A DNA stretch of 64,000 nt, from contig OZ245780.1 of assembly GCA_965227905.1 (NCBI GenBank), forward strand, positions 620,001-684,000, read 5' to 3'. The notes under the pieces are model-generated. The model was not told the DNA's origin. It worked only from the letters and a program-made list of their open reading frames with translations, and did not search any database. The DNA is from CBDDHT01 sp965227905. Lineage in GTDB: Bacteria; Pseudomonadota; Alphaproteobacteria; Rhizobiales; Methyloligellaceae. Below, piece after piece: positions 1 through 9,078 of this stretch (within the stretch, counting starts at the first letter, position 1; each line of letters starts with the position of its first letter). Made by a program: the position numbers and the translations under genes.

Positions 1-38
1 CGGAAAAAAGCAGTAAAGGGGACATTCAAAACATTGGG

Positions 39-533
39 TCAGCCGTTACTCCTGATCACGGAACGAAGAAACTTCGAAGCTGAACGAAAGTGGCTGGGAC
101 CCGCAGCCTCGGCCCATCGCCCGGGTGTCCAGGCATTGTTCGCGCCCTTCATCGGTCCGCCATAGAGCTCCTTGTCTGAGTGCTCTTCGATGAACGTCAT
201 CAGCTTCCCAAAGTTTTCTCGGAGCAGCGTCACGGCTTCTAACCAATCCATATTGGATTGACGGTCTCTGAGGTCAGCGTTGTAGCGTTTGAGATCGTTC
301 CATTTGTAACCTTCCGCCGGAAAATGAACGGTCTTTCCGGCAAGGCCATCGCCATACCACCCCAGGAACAGGTCGATCCAATGCGCCCGATGGGCAACCA
401 CATCCTTGATCGACGTATCCTCATCCCGCTTTTTCATCGCGGTATCTGCATCGATGGATTCGACAAGCTCGGCCAGCTTGCCGAACTCCTTCTCTGAGAT
501 TTCGATAAGCTCTGATTTCGTCTTCGCAGCCAT
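39..533 (-). CDS. ClbS/DfsB family four-helix-bundle protein
   Basis: About 164 residues. The N-terminus (MAAKTKSELIEISEKEFGKL) and the C-terminal SHFRSASKFLR segment resemble the ClbS/DfsB family, DinB-like four-helix bundles named after the colibactin self-resistance protein ClbS. The family is broad and most members have no assigned substrate. The frame stays open further upstream, but I start at the ATG at 533 because GAGGG lies 7 bases before it and this is where family members begin. It sits among unrelated accessory genes, so there is no operon clue. Family assignment is from recognised motifs only; a toxin-resistance role is not shown. Confidence 0.7.
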   Translation of the reverse strand: MAAKTKSELIEISEKEFGKLAELVESIDADTAMKKRDEDTSIKDVVAHRAHWIDLFLGWYGDGLAGKTVHFPAEGYKWNDLKRYNADLRDRQSNMDWLEAVTLLRENFGKLMTFIEEHSDKELYGGPMKGANNAWTPGRWAEAAGPSHFRSASKFLRSVIRSNG

Positions 534-695
534 GGCGATGCCCTCATATTCCAGAGAAGCATAGACCTCGCTCGGCACGCCATTGCATTGCGATAGATCA
601 ACTGGTCCTCTGCCACCTTTCTGGTTGTCCGGATAGGTCAAACCATTGCCGAAAAGCTGGGCGCGTGGCGTCGCCGCCGATGCGACCGGTGCCGG

Positions 696-1172
696 TCAGG
701 CGGGCATAACGCGTGATGCGGGATCGCGCCATCGCCACGGTTGATGGCTCTGGTGCGAGCGACGAAACCTTACGAGGTTCTGCTGTGTGACCGCCCAAAC
801 CGAAGCCCCGTCCAACCATGTCTCGGTTACCAATGGGTCAAGCCATGTGTGCCGAACATCTCCCCAAAAGAGAGTCACAAACTGATTGGCATGATGCTGG
901 ACCAGATACATTTCGACCATTGTCCCCGAGACAATAAACGCTCGCTTATGGGCAGAACGCTTCGCAACGATTTCCTTCTGAAGTGAGCCGCAAGAGAACA
1001 ATCGATCTATGTGCGAAAAGTCGTCGGCCTCAATAACGAGATCGATATCCCTATGCTCTCTCTGGCCAGTCAGACCGAACGCTTGCTCCGCCCAGCCACC
1101 ACACAAAGCAGCTGTAAACCCCAACTGTGCAAACATGGAGAGAACGTCTGTCACAGTCTGAGTTGTGTTCAT
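696..1172 (-). CDS. Nucleotidyltransferase-like protein, C-terminus possibly damaged
   Basis: The N-terminal part has the layout of minimal nucleotidyltransferases: a GGWAEQAFGL loop followed by HRDIDLVIEADDF with the paired acidic residues. This is the pattern of aminoglycoside nucleotidyltransferase and MNT-type proteins. After about residue 125 the sequence becomes rich in Arg, His and Trp (FRRSHQSHQPWRWRD) and looks unlike the family, while a second open frame continues on the same strand to 598. A frameshift near position 780-800 is possible. The start is uncertain: ATG at 1172 or 1193, neither with a strong ribosome-binding site. Substrate unknown. Confidence 0.5.
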   Translation of the reverse strand: MNTTQTVTDVLSMFAQLGFTAALCGGWAEQAFGLTGQREHRDIDLVIEADDFSHIDRLFSCGSLQKEIVAKRSAHKRAFIVSGTMVEMYLVQHHANQFVTLFWGDVRHTWLDPLVTETWLDGASVWAVTQQNLVRFRRSHQSHQPWRWRDPASRVMPA

Positions 1173-1547
1173 ACGAATCGTTCCAGGCACCATTTTCCCT
1201 ATGATGCGAAGGCAATCGTGAACGAGCAACAGATGGTCGCCGTGGGTTGAAAACGTTGATTGCTCGTAGCGGAACGGAGCGGCGGCTAGCTGGATCGCTC
1301 GGCGCCGATCACGGCCCATTCCTGCCGTTCGCGCCACGCAGTCTCTTTGTGCCAGATGCCGACGATGAGCGACGCCCCCCAACACACATGCCCACCCGGC
1401 CCTCGCGACGCGCCCGCTAAAAATGTGTGTGTGTCGCGTTTGTCACACTCGGAAAAAATTGCTCAAAGCGGTCTGCTACCAGAGCCAATGATGCCTTAGA
1501 GTTTAAGGAGCCAAAGGGGAAGTCCGGAGCCAGAAAGGAAATCCGGG
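1173..1547. other. Intergenic region between divergent genes
   Basis: About 375 bases separate the nucleotidyltransferase-like gene (minus) from the autotransporter (plus). I see no convincing gene, only a short GT-rich stretch near 1425-1437. Promoters for both flanking genes should lie here but no clear -35/-10 pair was recognised. Confidence 0.4.
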
Positions 1548-3971
1548 ATGGCGTGGGGGCGAGGAAACAAACAGCGGCGCGAACGCGCCACGGTTGCCGT
1601 TGTGCGCAACCGGTCGGCTGGTGCCGCATTACACATTTGCCGCTTGTCGGCGGCTCTGTTCTGCGGATTGCTCTGCGTTCTGACGGCCGCTAACCCGGTT
1701 CATGCGGCCTCCTCCGGTTGTCTTGCCGTTCGTAGCGGCGCGTTGAACGTTACGGCCAACGATCTCATCCCCGACTTCGTCGGCAATTTCGAGGCTGGCG
1801 AGACGGTGGTCTGGACCTTCGCCGGTTCGGCCATCCAGCAGGATGTCGCCGTGGTCCCGCCCGGTGGCAATCTTCCAGTATCGGCCAGCCGCACCATAAC
1901 CTTCACGTTTCCGAACACAGGCACATTCACGATCCAGGAATCGGTTTCCGGAACCGTGACCGCCACCTGCAACGAGACGACGGCCGAGACGCAGGCGGCG
2001 GTGCAGGCTGCTGTCAAGACCATCACCGAATTGCAGCTTGCCCGATCCGTGGGGTTTCAGGGTGCGCTCCTCTCGGAGCTGACCGGCCTGTTCCTCACCG
2101 GCGCCGTGCCGACCATCATCCTCGAGAGGCTGCAGCAGCAGCTGGCGGAGGCCCTGCAGGCGAAGGCGCAATTGAATGTCGAGGCAAACAATCTCCGTTG
2201 GTTTATCGCGGATGCGCCACGACAGATCAGGAGTGCCCGCGGGGACCTGGATCGCCTTATAGAGGGCGTCCTTGTTCAATCAGCCACGCACCCTGAATTG
2301 TATCCATTGGTTTCCAGGTGCGCGGGTTGCGGGCCGATCTATGTCAAGCCGATTGACATCATCAACAAGTATCGCGAGCTGAAAGAATCACAGGAACAGC
2401 TCATCAACGCTTTAGGGCGCCGATCCCGGTACCTGCCTGCTGAAATTGCCGATCGCGCGCTCAAGAGGGAAGCCGCGACGCGAGAAGCGCAAGAGTACCA
2501 TGACGGGATTGTGCGATCATTTCCGGAGCCGGAAGATGCGAGACTGCGGGAAAGCGGTCTCAACAACTGGCGGCAGATATACCATCACCCACAGACCGGC
2601 CTTGTGGTTGTCGCGGAACGAAATTTCAACGAGTCTCGCGCCGAACTCGCGGCGATACCGGGCAAGATCGCGGAGGCGGAAGCTCAAAGAGCCAAATTTG
2701 CCGGCGAAATCGCCAAGTGGCAGACGGAGAAGGGCAGCCGGGATACGCGAACGGCACTGCTTGAGGGAAGAATCAGCGGCCTGACGCAGCAGGTTCAGTC
2801 CTCCGAGGCAAGGCTTGCCGAGATTTCAGGCGAACTGAGCGCGATGGACAGCCGCATCGCGGACATCCAGAACCAGATCAGCACGCTCCAGGCCCGCGTC
2901 GGTCAGCCGCTTCCGAGCCAGTTCGCGGCCGCCAATCTGCAGGCCGCGCTTGGACTGGGGCAAGACCCCGGCTCCCTCGCCCCCGGCTCCACTGCTTACG
3001 CGCGCAATGCGCTCGGGCTTAACGGCTCAAAGGGCGGCCTGTCCTTTTTCACCGACCTGAACAGCCTGCGCCGGAGCGCACGAAGCCAGGCCCGCCACAG
3101 CCAGGCCGGCGCACTCGGCCTCGAGGTCCTGACGGAAACGGGATCGGCCGAGATCCTCAACCCGACGTTCAACGTCTGGGCCAAAGGCGATTTCGCCGAT
3201 TTCGAGAGCGAGCAGCCGGGCGCCGACCGCAAGGGTCAGGCCTACACTTTCGCCACCGGCGCCTATATTGCCCCGAGCGCGCGCTTCATGATCGGAACCA
3301 TGTATCGCTATCGTAAATCGGAGAGCGAAAGCCGAGCCCAGAATACCGATGTGGACTCCCGCGGCAACGGTGCCGGGCTCTATTCCACGCTGGTGTTGAG
3401 CCCGATGCTGTCGCTCTCCGGCCAGATCCTCTATGAGCGCAGCGAGAACGATATCGCTCGCACCGCCACGGCCATCGCGCCGGTGGCGACGACCGGCTCC
3501 TACGATTCCGATCAGTATGTCGCCACGGGTTCGATCCAGGGCACGTTCTGGCGCCGGTCCTTCTGGCTGCGCCCGGCGGCCGGTCTGACCTATGCCCATG
3601 TGGACACGGAAAGCTATGTCGATAGCGCCGGAACGCTCATACCGGGCCAAACGATCGAGCAGATGCAATTCACATTCGGCCCGACCTTTGGCTACCGCGC
3701 ATGGCGTGAGGGCCGGCATATCCGGTTCATCGAGCCTTCCCTGTCGATCAACGGTATCTGGACCCTGAAGGATGAGGGGGATACGACGCTCGCCAGCGGC
3801 GCCATCATCAAGCAGGACGATGCGTCCGCCACATTCTCCGGCGGCCTCTCGATCCTGCTTCAGAACGACATCCAGCTCAGTTTGAATGGCGGATATTCGG
3901 GTTTGGGCGAGAGCAAAGTCGAGAGCTATTCCGTCGGCGGTCAGGTTTCAATTCCGTTCGGCAGACAGTAG
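1548..3971 (+). CDS. Autotransporter-type outer membrane protein with coiled-coil passenger
   Basis: 807 residues. After a long charged N-terminal leader there is a hydrophobic signal segment (about residues 30-54, ending VHAASSG). A beta-rich, Ig-like stretch follows at about 55-145. Next come long alanine/glutamate-rich helices with heptad character (about 150-480, for example AEAEAQRAKFAGEIAKW). A C-terminal beta-barrel of about 265 residues starts near 541 and shows the alternating hydrophobic/aromatic strands of the autotransporter domain. The last residues are IPFGRQ, not a clean terminal aromatic. The passenger is probably displayed on the surface, perhaps as an adhesin; no catalytic motif was seen. 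AGGAAA lies about 7 bases before the ATG. It stands alone with no obvious operon partner. Confidence 0.75.
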   Translation: MAWGRGNKQRRERATVAVVRNRSAGAALHICRLSAALFCGLLCVLTAANPVHAASSGCLAVRSGALNVTANDLIPDFVGNFEAGETVVWTFAGSAIQQDVAVVPPGGNLPVSASRTITFTFPNTGTFTIQESVSGTVTATCNETTAETQAAVQAAVKTITELQLARSVGFQGALLSELTGLFLTGAVPTIILERLQQQLAEALQAKAQLNVEANNLRWFIADAPRQIRSARGDLDRLIEGVLVQSATHPELYPLVSRCAGCGPIYVKPIDIINKYRELKESQEQLINALGRRSRYLPAEIADRALKREAATREAQEYHDGIVRSFPEPEDARLRESGLNNWRQIYHHPQTGLVVVAERNFNESRAELAAIPGKIAEAEAQRAKFAGEIAKWQTEKGSRDTRTALLEGRISGLTQQVQSSEARLAEISGELSAMDSRIADIQNQISTLQARVGQPLPSQFAAANLQAALGLGQDPGSLAPGSTAYARNALGLNGSKGGLSFFTDLNSLRRSARSQARHSQAGALGLEVLTETGSAEILNPTFNVWAKGDFADFESEQPGADRKGQAYTFATGAYIAPSARFMIGTMYRYRKSESESRAQNTDVDSRGNGAGLYSTLVLSPMLSLSGQILYERSENDIARTATAIAPVATTGSYDSDQYVATGSIQGTFWRRSFWLRPAAGLTYAHVDTESYVDSAGTLIPGQTIEQMQFTFGPTFGYRAWREGRHIRFIEPSLSINGIWTLKDEGDTTLASGAIIKQDDASATFSGGLSILLQNDIQLSLNGGYSGLGESKVESYSVGGQVSIPFGRQ

Positions 3972-4076
3972 GCCGGCGGACGTTCCGCTTCGAAGAACTG
4001 CTATGTCCGGCTCAAACCTGCCGATGGTTATCCCGTCAGAGAGCTTCGCGGATTGGCAGCGGAATGATTTCCAGTC

Positions 4077-4988
4077 ATGTTTCAATGCATGGCATTTGGT
4101 GTCTTCATCCACAGGACGGATTCAATCTACGACGACGTGCCGTCGCAGCGATATCAGTTCCCAAAACAGTATCTGACACGCGTTCAACAGTGCGAGGGTG
4201 ACTGGATCGTCTACCTCGAACCCAGCAAGGTCAAAGACACCAAGGGCTACTTCGCCGTAGCCAAGGTTCAGGAGGTCATTTCCGACCCACGGAACGCCGG
4301 CATGTATTTGGCGGTGATCGAGCCCGGAACGTATCTCGACTTCGGTGATCCCGTACCGTTTCGAGATGCCGGTGAAGTGGTCGAACAAGGTGTTTTGAAT
4401 GCTCAAGGCAAAATCTCAGGACGTGCTCAGGCGGCGGTGCGACCGCTTGGTCCGGCAGATTTCGCGCGGATCCTCGAACGTGGCCTTGGACGTGACGAAG
4501 AAATCCTGCCGCGCGTTGATCCGGCTGAAAGGGCAGACGGTTTCACGGAGGAGCAGAGTTCATTTCAACCCATTTCGCCGAGAGAACGTATCAGTCAATT
4601 GACCAACCGGGCTGTGCGTGACCGAAACTTCCGGAAAAATGTCCTCCGCGCTTATGACGAACGCTGTGCCATCACAGGATTGCGGCTGATCAACGGTGCT
4701 GGTCGGGCAGAAGTTGAGGCGGCACATATCAGACCCGTCGAACATGACGGTCCTGACATCGTAAGCAACGGAATTGCGCTATCCGGCACGGCTCACTGGA
4801 TGTTCGACAGGGGGTTGGTTGGGATATCGGATGACCTTGCGATCCTCGTCTCCAGACAAACCAACGATCCTGACGCAGTGAAATCGATGATCAACGATAC
4901 AGGTAAACTCCTGGCACCCGAGCGCCTGGCAGATCAACCGCGGGCTGAATTTTTGACTTGGCATCGAGAAAACAGCTTCAAGCTCTAA
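4077..4988 (+). CDS. HNH endonuclease with uncharacterised N-terminal domain
   Basis: 303 residues. The C-terminal part matches HNH nucleases of the HNH_2 type: YDERCAITGLRL, then VEAAHIRPVEHDGPD, then NGIALSGTAHWMFDRGL. This supplies the paired His and Asn residues of the beta-beta-alpha-metal fold. The N-terminal half (residues 1-150: HRTDSIYDDVPSQRYQFP, GYFAVAKVQEV) is a globular domain I do not recognise with certainty. In related proteins this position is taken by a DNA- or modified-base-sensing module, so a modification-dependent restriction role is possible but inferred. The ATG at 4077 has no good ribosome-binding site; ATG 4089 is an alternative. Confidence 0.75.
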   Translation: MFQCMAFGVFIHRTDSIYDDVPSQRYQFPKQYLTRVQQCEGDWIVYLEPSKVKDTKGYFAVAKVQEVISDPRNAGMYLAVIEPGTYLDFGDPVPFRDAGEVVEQGVLNAQGKISGRAQAAVRPLGPADFARILERGLGRDEEILPRVDPAERADGFTEEQSSFQPISPRERISQLTNRAVRDRNFRKNVLRAYDERCAITGLRLINGAGRAEVEAAHIRPVEHDGPDIVSNGIALSGTAHWMFDRGLVGISDDLAILVSRQTNDPDAVKSMINDTGKLLAPERLADQPRAEFLTWHRENSFKL

Positions 4989-5475
4989 CGGCCCATTCCG
5001 GACGTTCGCGTTGCTCAGCCGTTGTGCGGTGCCATTGACCCGAAGCAGTCCTTCGGCTTCTCGCCAAGCAGGCGGTAACACCGATGCCTATTCTGAGGCG
5101 CTGTTAGCCATCCCCAAAGACGTTTGCGATTCTAACATATTGAACGTTTCGTGAGCGACAACGGCCCAAGCTGGCAAGCCAGATCAATCAAGGTTTCACT
5201 CAACGCCTCGTCAGCGTTGAAACCTATGCCATGCACCAATTTCGAGAGAAAAGAGCGATGTGATAATTGCTCATCTAAAAAAATCAATAAATAGAAACAT
5301 ATTTCCTGTTGGCGGTGGTTTTTGCGCTCTAAAATAAAAATCATCTATTTATTAAATTCAAATTTGATTTTACGATTTGAATATTTTGGCATAGTTATTT
5401 CGTGTCAGCAATTTTTTGCAACTTCCAAGGTGTAATTAATCGATCTCAAAAGTGCTCAAAACACAAGGACAGGCT
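4989..5475. other. Intergenic region, AT-rich toward the downstream gene
   Basis: About 490 bases without a convincing gene. The first 120 bases contain one copy of a degenerate CGGCCCATTCCGGACGTTCG-like motif that recurs in other gaps of this accessory region. The stretch 5270-5460 is strikingly AT-rich compared with its surroundings and probably holds the promoter of the gene at 5476. Confidence 0.4.
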
Positions 5476-6327
5476 ATGTCTTATCCCGATCTCCCCCCGA
5501 TGGTTAAAGCCATGCTCGCCAATGAGCGTCATCGCACCCATCATCACCTTTGGCATTTTGTACGAAACAAAGACAGTTGGAACGAATTGCCGGATGCTGC
5601 AAGACAGCAATTGACGGCAGAGGGCTGGGCCGCGCCACGCTTCGATCAAGAACCTGACTCCGGAATAGACTTTCTCGGTATGCACCGCGAGATGATCGAA
5701 ATGACTAACAGAGCACTTGGCAATGCCGGTGTCAGCGAATGGCCTAGTGTGGTCGGTTGGGATCCAATTCCTTGGGAAGACGATGACGAGGATTGGCCGG
5801 TGCCTGCATGGCAGACCGCGGCGCCCCCATGGGCGACGGAAGAGCAATGGAGTACGTTTTCAGATTTGGCCATCAATGCACGCAGCCAGAGCCAAGTGGA
5901 TGAGATGCGGCGGGTAGCAGCGATCTTCCGCGATCCTGAACGTCTGAGCGCCATGACGCTCGATGAACTCGGCATCTCCATGGAATGGAGTATCCACGGG
6001 TGGATGCACATGCGATGGAGTGGCGCGCCGCACGATGACGGATTTTCGGCCGATCCAGATAATGATTGGCTTTTTGTTCCGTGGTCTTCACATGTCAACA
6101 AGGTGTTCTGGAAACTGCATGGCTGGATTGATGAACGTATCGATGATTGGGAATCGGCCACGGGACAAACTGCCGATTTGTCTCGCGCCTGGTCTGGACC
6201 GCCGTCGCCACAACCTGGGATGCCGCACATGGCAAACAAGGAGCTCCTAAACAATCTGCCGGCGCGTGAGGATAAGCCGATGCCGATGATGGTTCGGCAA
6301 CACATTGTTGAAGGGCTTCTGAAATAG
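5476..6327 (+). CDS. Possible tyrosinase-like (type 3 copper) protein
   Basis: 283 residues, no signal peptide. I do not recognise a named family with certainty, but the histidine pattern resembles the tyrosinase/hemocyanin copper-binding core. There is an early helix with HREMIEM, then SIHGWMHMRWSG, comparable with HNxxHxxxGG, and then SSHVNKVFWKLHGWIDERID. The last segment aligns with the CuB signature FWxHHxxVDRxW. An early HRTHHHLWHF segment adds histidines. If correct, it would bind a dicopper centre and act on phenols or oxygen. AAGGA lies 6 bases before the ATG at 5476, which decides the start over the in-frame ATG at 5452. It is flanked by AT-rich DNA and repeats, consistent with acquired DNA. 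Confidence 0.5.
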   Translation: MSYPDLPPMVKAMLANERHRTHHHLWHFVRNKDSWNELPDAARQQLTAEGWAAPRFDQEPDSGIDFLGMHREMIEMTNRALGNAGVSEWPSVVGWDPIPWEDDDEDWPVPAWQTAAPPWATEEQWSTFSDLAINARSQSQVDEMRRVAAIFRDPERLSAMTLDELGISMEWSIHGWMHMRWSGAPHDDGFSADPDNDWLFVPWSSHVNKVFWKLHGWIDERIDDWESATGQTADLSRAWSGPPSPQPGMPHMANKELLNNLPAREDKPMPMMVRQHIVEGLLK

Positions 6328-6479
6328 CAGCTCCCCGCAGAAGGCCGGCAAGTAGGGTGGAATAAAGAGCAGTGTCGAGACCGTTCTAGGATGGACTGGC
6401 TGCTCACCTGAGGTAGCTAACAAATCTGTGGTTCAATTCATCTGCAAACAAGAAGAGGCTAAACTGCGTTGGCCAATTC

Positions 6480-6783
6480 GGCTGAGCCCCGAAGTCCGGT
6501 TAGGGTCATGAGCCCCCTTCGGTCCGATGGCGACTGTTTTAGGTAAAGTTGCCGTGACGTTTGGGCATCGACGACTTCCTTTGTGGAGTAGACGCACGCA
6601 TTCGCACTCGGCCCAATGCTGCTGTTCGCTACCGCAAATCACAGCATCCGATTGCGGATATTCGCTGCGCTTGTGAAGTGCAGGGTAGTCCGACGTCGAT
6701 TAAGTGGACAAAGCGACCAAGGAGAACGCTGGCGACATCTAACTTGAGACATGCCTCGCCTCGACACTTGTGCCAGAGGCGGG
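6480..6783. repeat. Diverged direct repeat, copy A
   Basis: Lies in the 534-base gene-free stretch 6328-6861. It matches copy B at about 8590-8890 in order and orientation. Shared blocks include ACGCATTCGCACTCGGCCCA (ACGCATTCACACTCGGCCCA in B) and CCAAGGAGAACGCTGGCGAC followed by TTGAGACATGCCTCGCCTCG (near-identical in B). The two copies bracket the LysR/azoreductase pair. Confidence 0.65.
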
Positions 6784-6861
6784 CATTGGCGCGTTACGCA
6801 GAACAAATATGCCGATCCTTTCGAAAACACCTATGGGCATTGAGCGCAATTCTGAAATCTC

Positions 6862-7752
6862 TCAGCGTTGGACCTTTGCGTTGCTCATGGCCTCTTCTTT
6901 TATCCAAGACAGAAACCGCCTCACTTTTTCGACGCCTGCATGGGCTTGGGTCGTTACGGCGGAATAGTTGAATCCGTTGAACACGATTTCAGGTCTGTAC
7001 GGCGTTAGCCAGCCGCGATGCACCATATCTTCAACCAATAGCGTGCTCATCAAAATCAATCCCTGCCCCGCTAATCCCGCCTGAATGACCTGTTGTTCCT
7101 GATCGAACTGGCGCTGGCTGCCTTTTGGCGCCGGTTCAGAGGCGGCGTCAGCCCAATCGTTCCAAGTGAAGGCGGGCAACGTCCTTGAAACCCACCTGGT
7201 GCTGATTAGCACCGCATCTGAAAATCGGTTTAAGCTGCGTACGTATTCTGACGACCCAAACGCCGCCAGTGTTTCTCTTGCAATCGGTATCGTCTCGTAT
7301 CCCGTGTAGTCGCCGCCGCCATAGCGAATGGCAAGATCGATACGGCGATCGCGATTGAGATCGACAATTTCTGTCGATGTCTCCACGCGCACGCTGATAT
7401 CCGGATGCCGCGCCTCGAAATCATTGAGTTTTGGAGCGAGCCAAAGCGCTGCAAATGCCGGCACCGTCGAAATCGTCAGAGTACGCTCTGAAAGCGTCAA
7501 ATCCTCTAGTGCATCATTGATCTGTTGAAATGCCACCGACGTGGCTGCCGCCAGCGTTGCGCCCGCATCCGTCAACTCAATCCTGCGCGTCATGCGAACG
7601 AACAGCGCGAGCGAAAGCTGGTCTTCAAGCGATCGGATCTGATGGGACACCGCTGTCGGCGACACGCCTAATTCTTCAGCGGCGCCCTTGAAGCTGCCGA
7701 GCCGGGCGGCGGCGTCGAAAACTCGTAGAGCTGAGGCAGACGGAAAGCGCAT
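6862..7752 (-). CDS. LysR-family transcriptional regulator
   Basis: 296 residues. The N-terminal winged helix-turn-helix is typical: FPSASALRVFDAAARLGSFK, then AAEELGVSPTAVSHQIRSLE. A periplasmic-binding-protein-like effector domain follows, with GcvA-type features such as RIDLAIRYGGGDY. It is transcribed divergently from the azoreductase gene at 7906 with 153 bases between the starts. That is the classical arrangement in which a LysR protein controls its neighbour and itself. Effector unknown; given the target, a quinone or electrophile is plausible but inferred. Confidence 0.9.
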   Translation of the reverse strand: MRFPSASALRVFDAAARLGSFKGAAEELGVSPTAVSHQIRSLEDQLSLALFVRMTRRIELTDAGATLAAATSVAFQQINDALEDLTLSERTLTISTVPAFAALWLAPKLNDFEARHPDISVRVETSTEIVDLNRDRRIDLAIRYGGGDYTGYETIPIARETLAAFGSSEYVRSLNRFSDAVLISTRWVSRTLPAFTWNDWADAASEPAPKGSQRQFDQEQQVIQAGLAGQGLILMSTLLVEDMVHRGWLTPYRPEIVFNGFNYSAVTTQAHAGVEKVRRFLSWIKEEAMSNAKVQR

Positions 7753-7905
7753 CGGGCGATCTCGTAGACGAGCATATTAGTTTTATAGGTGAGACATTTC
7801 CTTTTGTCACGTCGCACGTTTTGGCCAATTTTTCCTTAATTGAGATCATTACGACTACAAATTCCTCATCTTGAGATTTGAAAAACTGCAACCAAGGGAA
7901 ATTAT

Positions 7906-8571
7906 ATGACCACAATCCTTCGAATCGACGCCAGCGCCCGAAAGAGCCGGTCACTAACGCGCACCCTGAGCAAATTGTTCATTGACCATTGGTTGAAGGC
8001 TGAACCCACCGCGTGCATCATTGAGCGCGATGTCGGTACGAACCCGCCGTCATTGATCACAGAAGATTGGATTGCGGCCGTCTTCACCGACCCAGAGAAA
8101 CTGAGCCCGGAAAAACAGACGCTGGTCGAAGAATCCGACGAATTGATCGATGAGATTAAAAGGGCCGCCATTATCGTCATCGCCACGCCGATGTACAATT
8201 ACGGCATGCCGGCACACCTTAAGGCGTGGGTCGATCAGGTTGTTCGGATCAACAAGACATTCACATTTGACCTCGCTAGAGGCGATCAACCGCTGATGCC
8301 GATCCTGAGCGGCAAAGCGCTCGTTATGCTGACATCCTGGGGCGAGTTCGGCTTTGGGCGCGGCGAGGCCAATGAACACTCTAATCACCTAACGTCGCAT
8401 CTAGAAACAGTGTCGAAATACTTCGGTGTCGACGACATCCATCACATCGGCATTGAATACCAAGAATTTGGCGATGAGCGTTTCGCCGCCTCGAAAGCCA
8501 AAGCCATTGCAGCGACGCCAGCGATCGTGTCGACCCTGGTCTCTCGAGCAACGAATCTCCATGCCGTTTGA
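7906..8571 (+). CDS. azoR: FMN-dependent NADH:quinone/azo reductase
   Basis: 221 residues, flavodoxin-like fold. The start TTILRIDASARKSRSLTRTL gives the phosphate-binding loop for FMN. TPMYNYGMPAHLKAWVDQVV with the following RINKTF is the AzoR/NAD(P)H dehydrogenase (quinone) signature. LTSWGEFGFG replaces the more common SRGG loop. The enzyme would reduce quinones or azo compounds by two electrons in the cytosol as a detoxification step. AAGGGA lies 6 bases before the ATG. Divergent from a LysR gene and flanked on both sides by copies A and B of a diverged repeat. Confidence 0.85.
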   Translation: MTTILRIDASARKSRSLTRTLSKLFIDHWLKAEPTACIIERDVGTNPPSLITEDWIAAVFTDPEKLSPEKQTLVEESDELIDEIKRAAIIVIATPMYNYGMPAHLKAWVDQVVRINKTFTFDLARGDQPLMPILSGKALVMLTSWGEFGFGRGEANEHSNHLTSHLETVSKYFGVDDIHHIGIEYQEFGDERFAASKAKAIAATPAIVSTLVSRATNLHAV

Positions 8572-8589
8572 GTGGGCGATTGTATCGAC

Positions 8590-8890
8590 ACTGACGATGC
8601 CCGTTTTGGGCCATGGATCCCCTTCACGCTAACAGTGGTTATTATATATAAAGCTGACGTAATGTTTTGGCATCGGCAACCTCTGCCGGGGGACAAACCC
8701 ACGCATTCACACTCGGCCCAGAGCTGACGTTCGAGTGTCATTCTGTTTTTGCACTGCGACATTCAAAATCTGCCATTCATCAACGGCAATGAGTAACTCT
8801 GTCCTGGAAGACGGCTACGCGGGCAAGCGGCCAAGGAGAACATTGGTGACATCCAGTTTGAGACATGCCTCGCCTCGCCGAAGTCGTCCA
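8590..8890. repeat. Diverged direct repeat, copy B
   Basis: Second copy of the repeat at 6480-6783, same orientation, located after the azoreductase stop. The best conserved parts are 8704-8723 and 8830-8880. It includes the recurring CTCGGCCCAGAGCTGACGTT motif. Confidence 0.65.
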
Positions 8891-8900
8891 CCTTGCCAAT

Positions 8901-9067
8901 CTAGAGCGCTTTCAAAGAATACGGAATCGTTTGATGGGGCCCATTTCGCCCATCGGCGTCGTTCCGAAGCTTGCCCGATGCGACGGCATCGCGCCGCGCT
9001 CCGCGCCTTGCCGAATGAACGAAATGGGCTCCATCAAATGATCCCGTATTCTTTGAAAGCGCTCTAG
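8901..9067. repeat. 167-bp near-perfect palindromic element (MITE-like)
   Basis: Two arms of about 48 bases, 8901-8948 and 9020-9067, are near-perfect inverted repeats. The outer end reads CTAGAGCGCTTTCAAAGAAT and its complement closes the element at 9067. The 70-base middle is GC-rich. It sits 11 bases past the stop codon of the minus-strand efflux gene. No transposase is present, so a non-autonomous mobile repeat or a transcription-ending hairpin are both possible. Confidence 0.75.
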
Positions 9068-9078
9068 GGTCCGGACCC

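Noticed and set aside
4981..5107. attC-like integron recombination site (CTAAC ... GTTAG ends about 120 bases apart)
   Set aside because: The ends do not fit the RYYYAAC/GTTRRRY consensus, flanking genes are in mixed orientations and there is no integrase.
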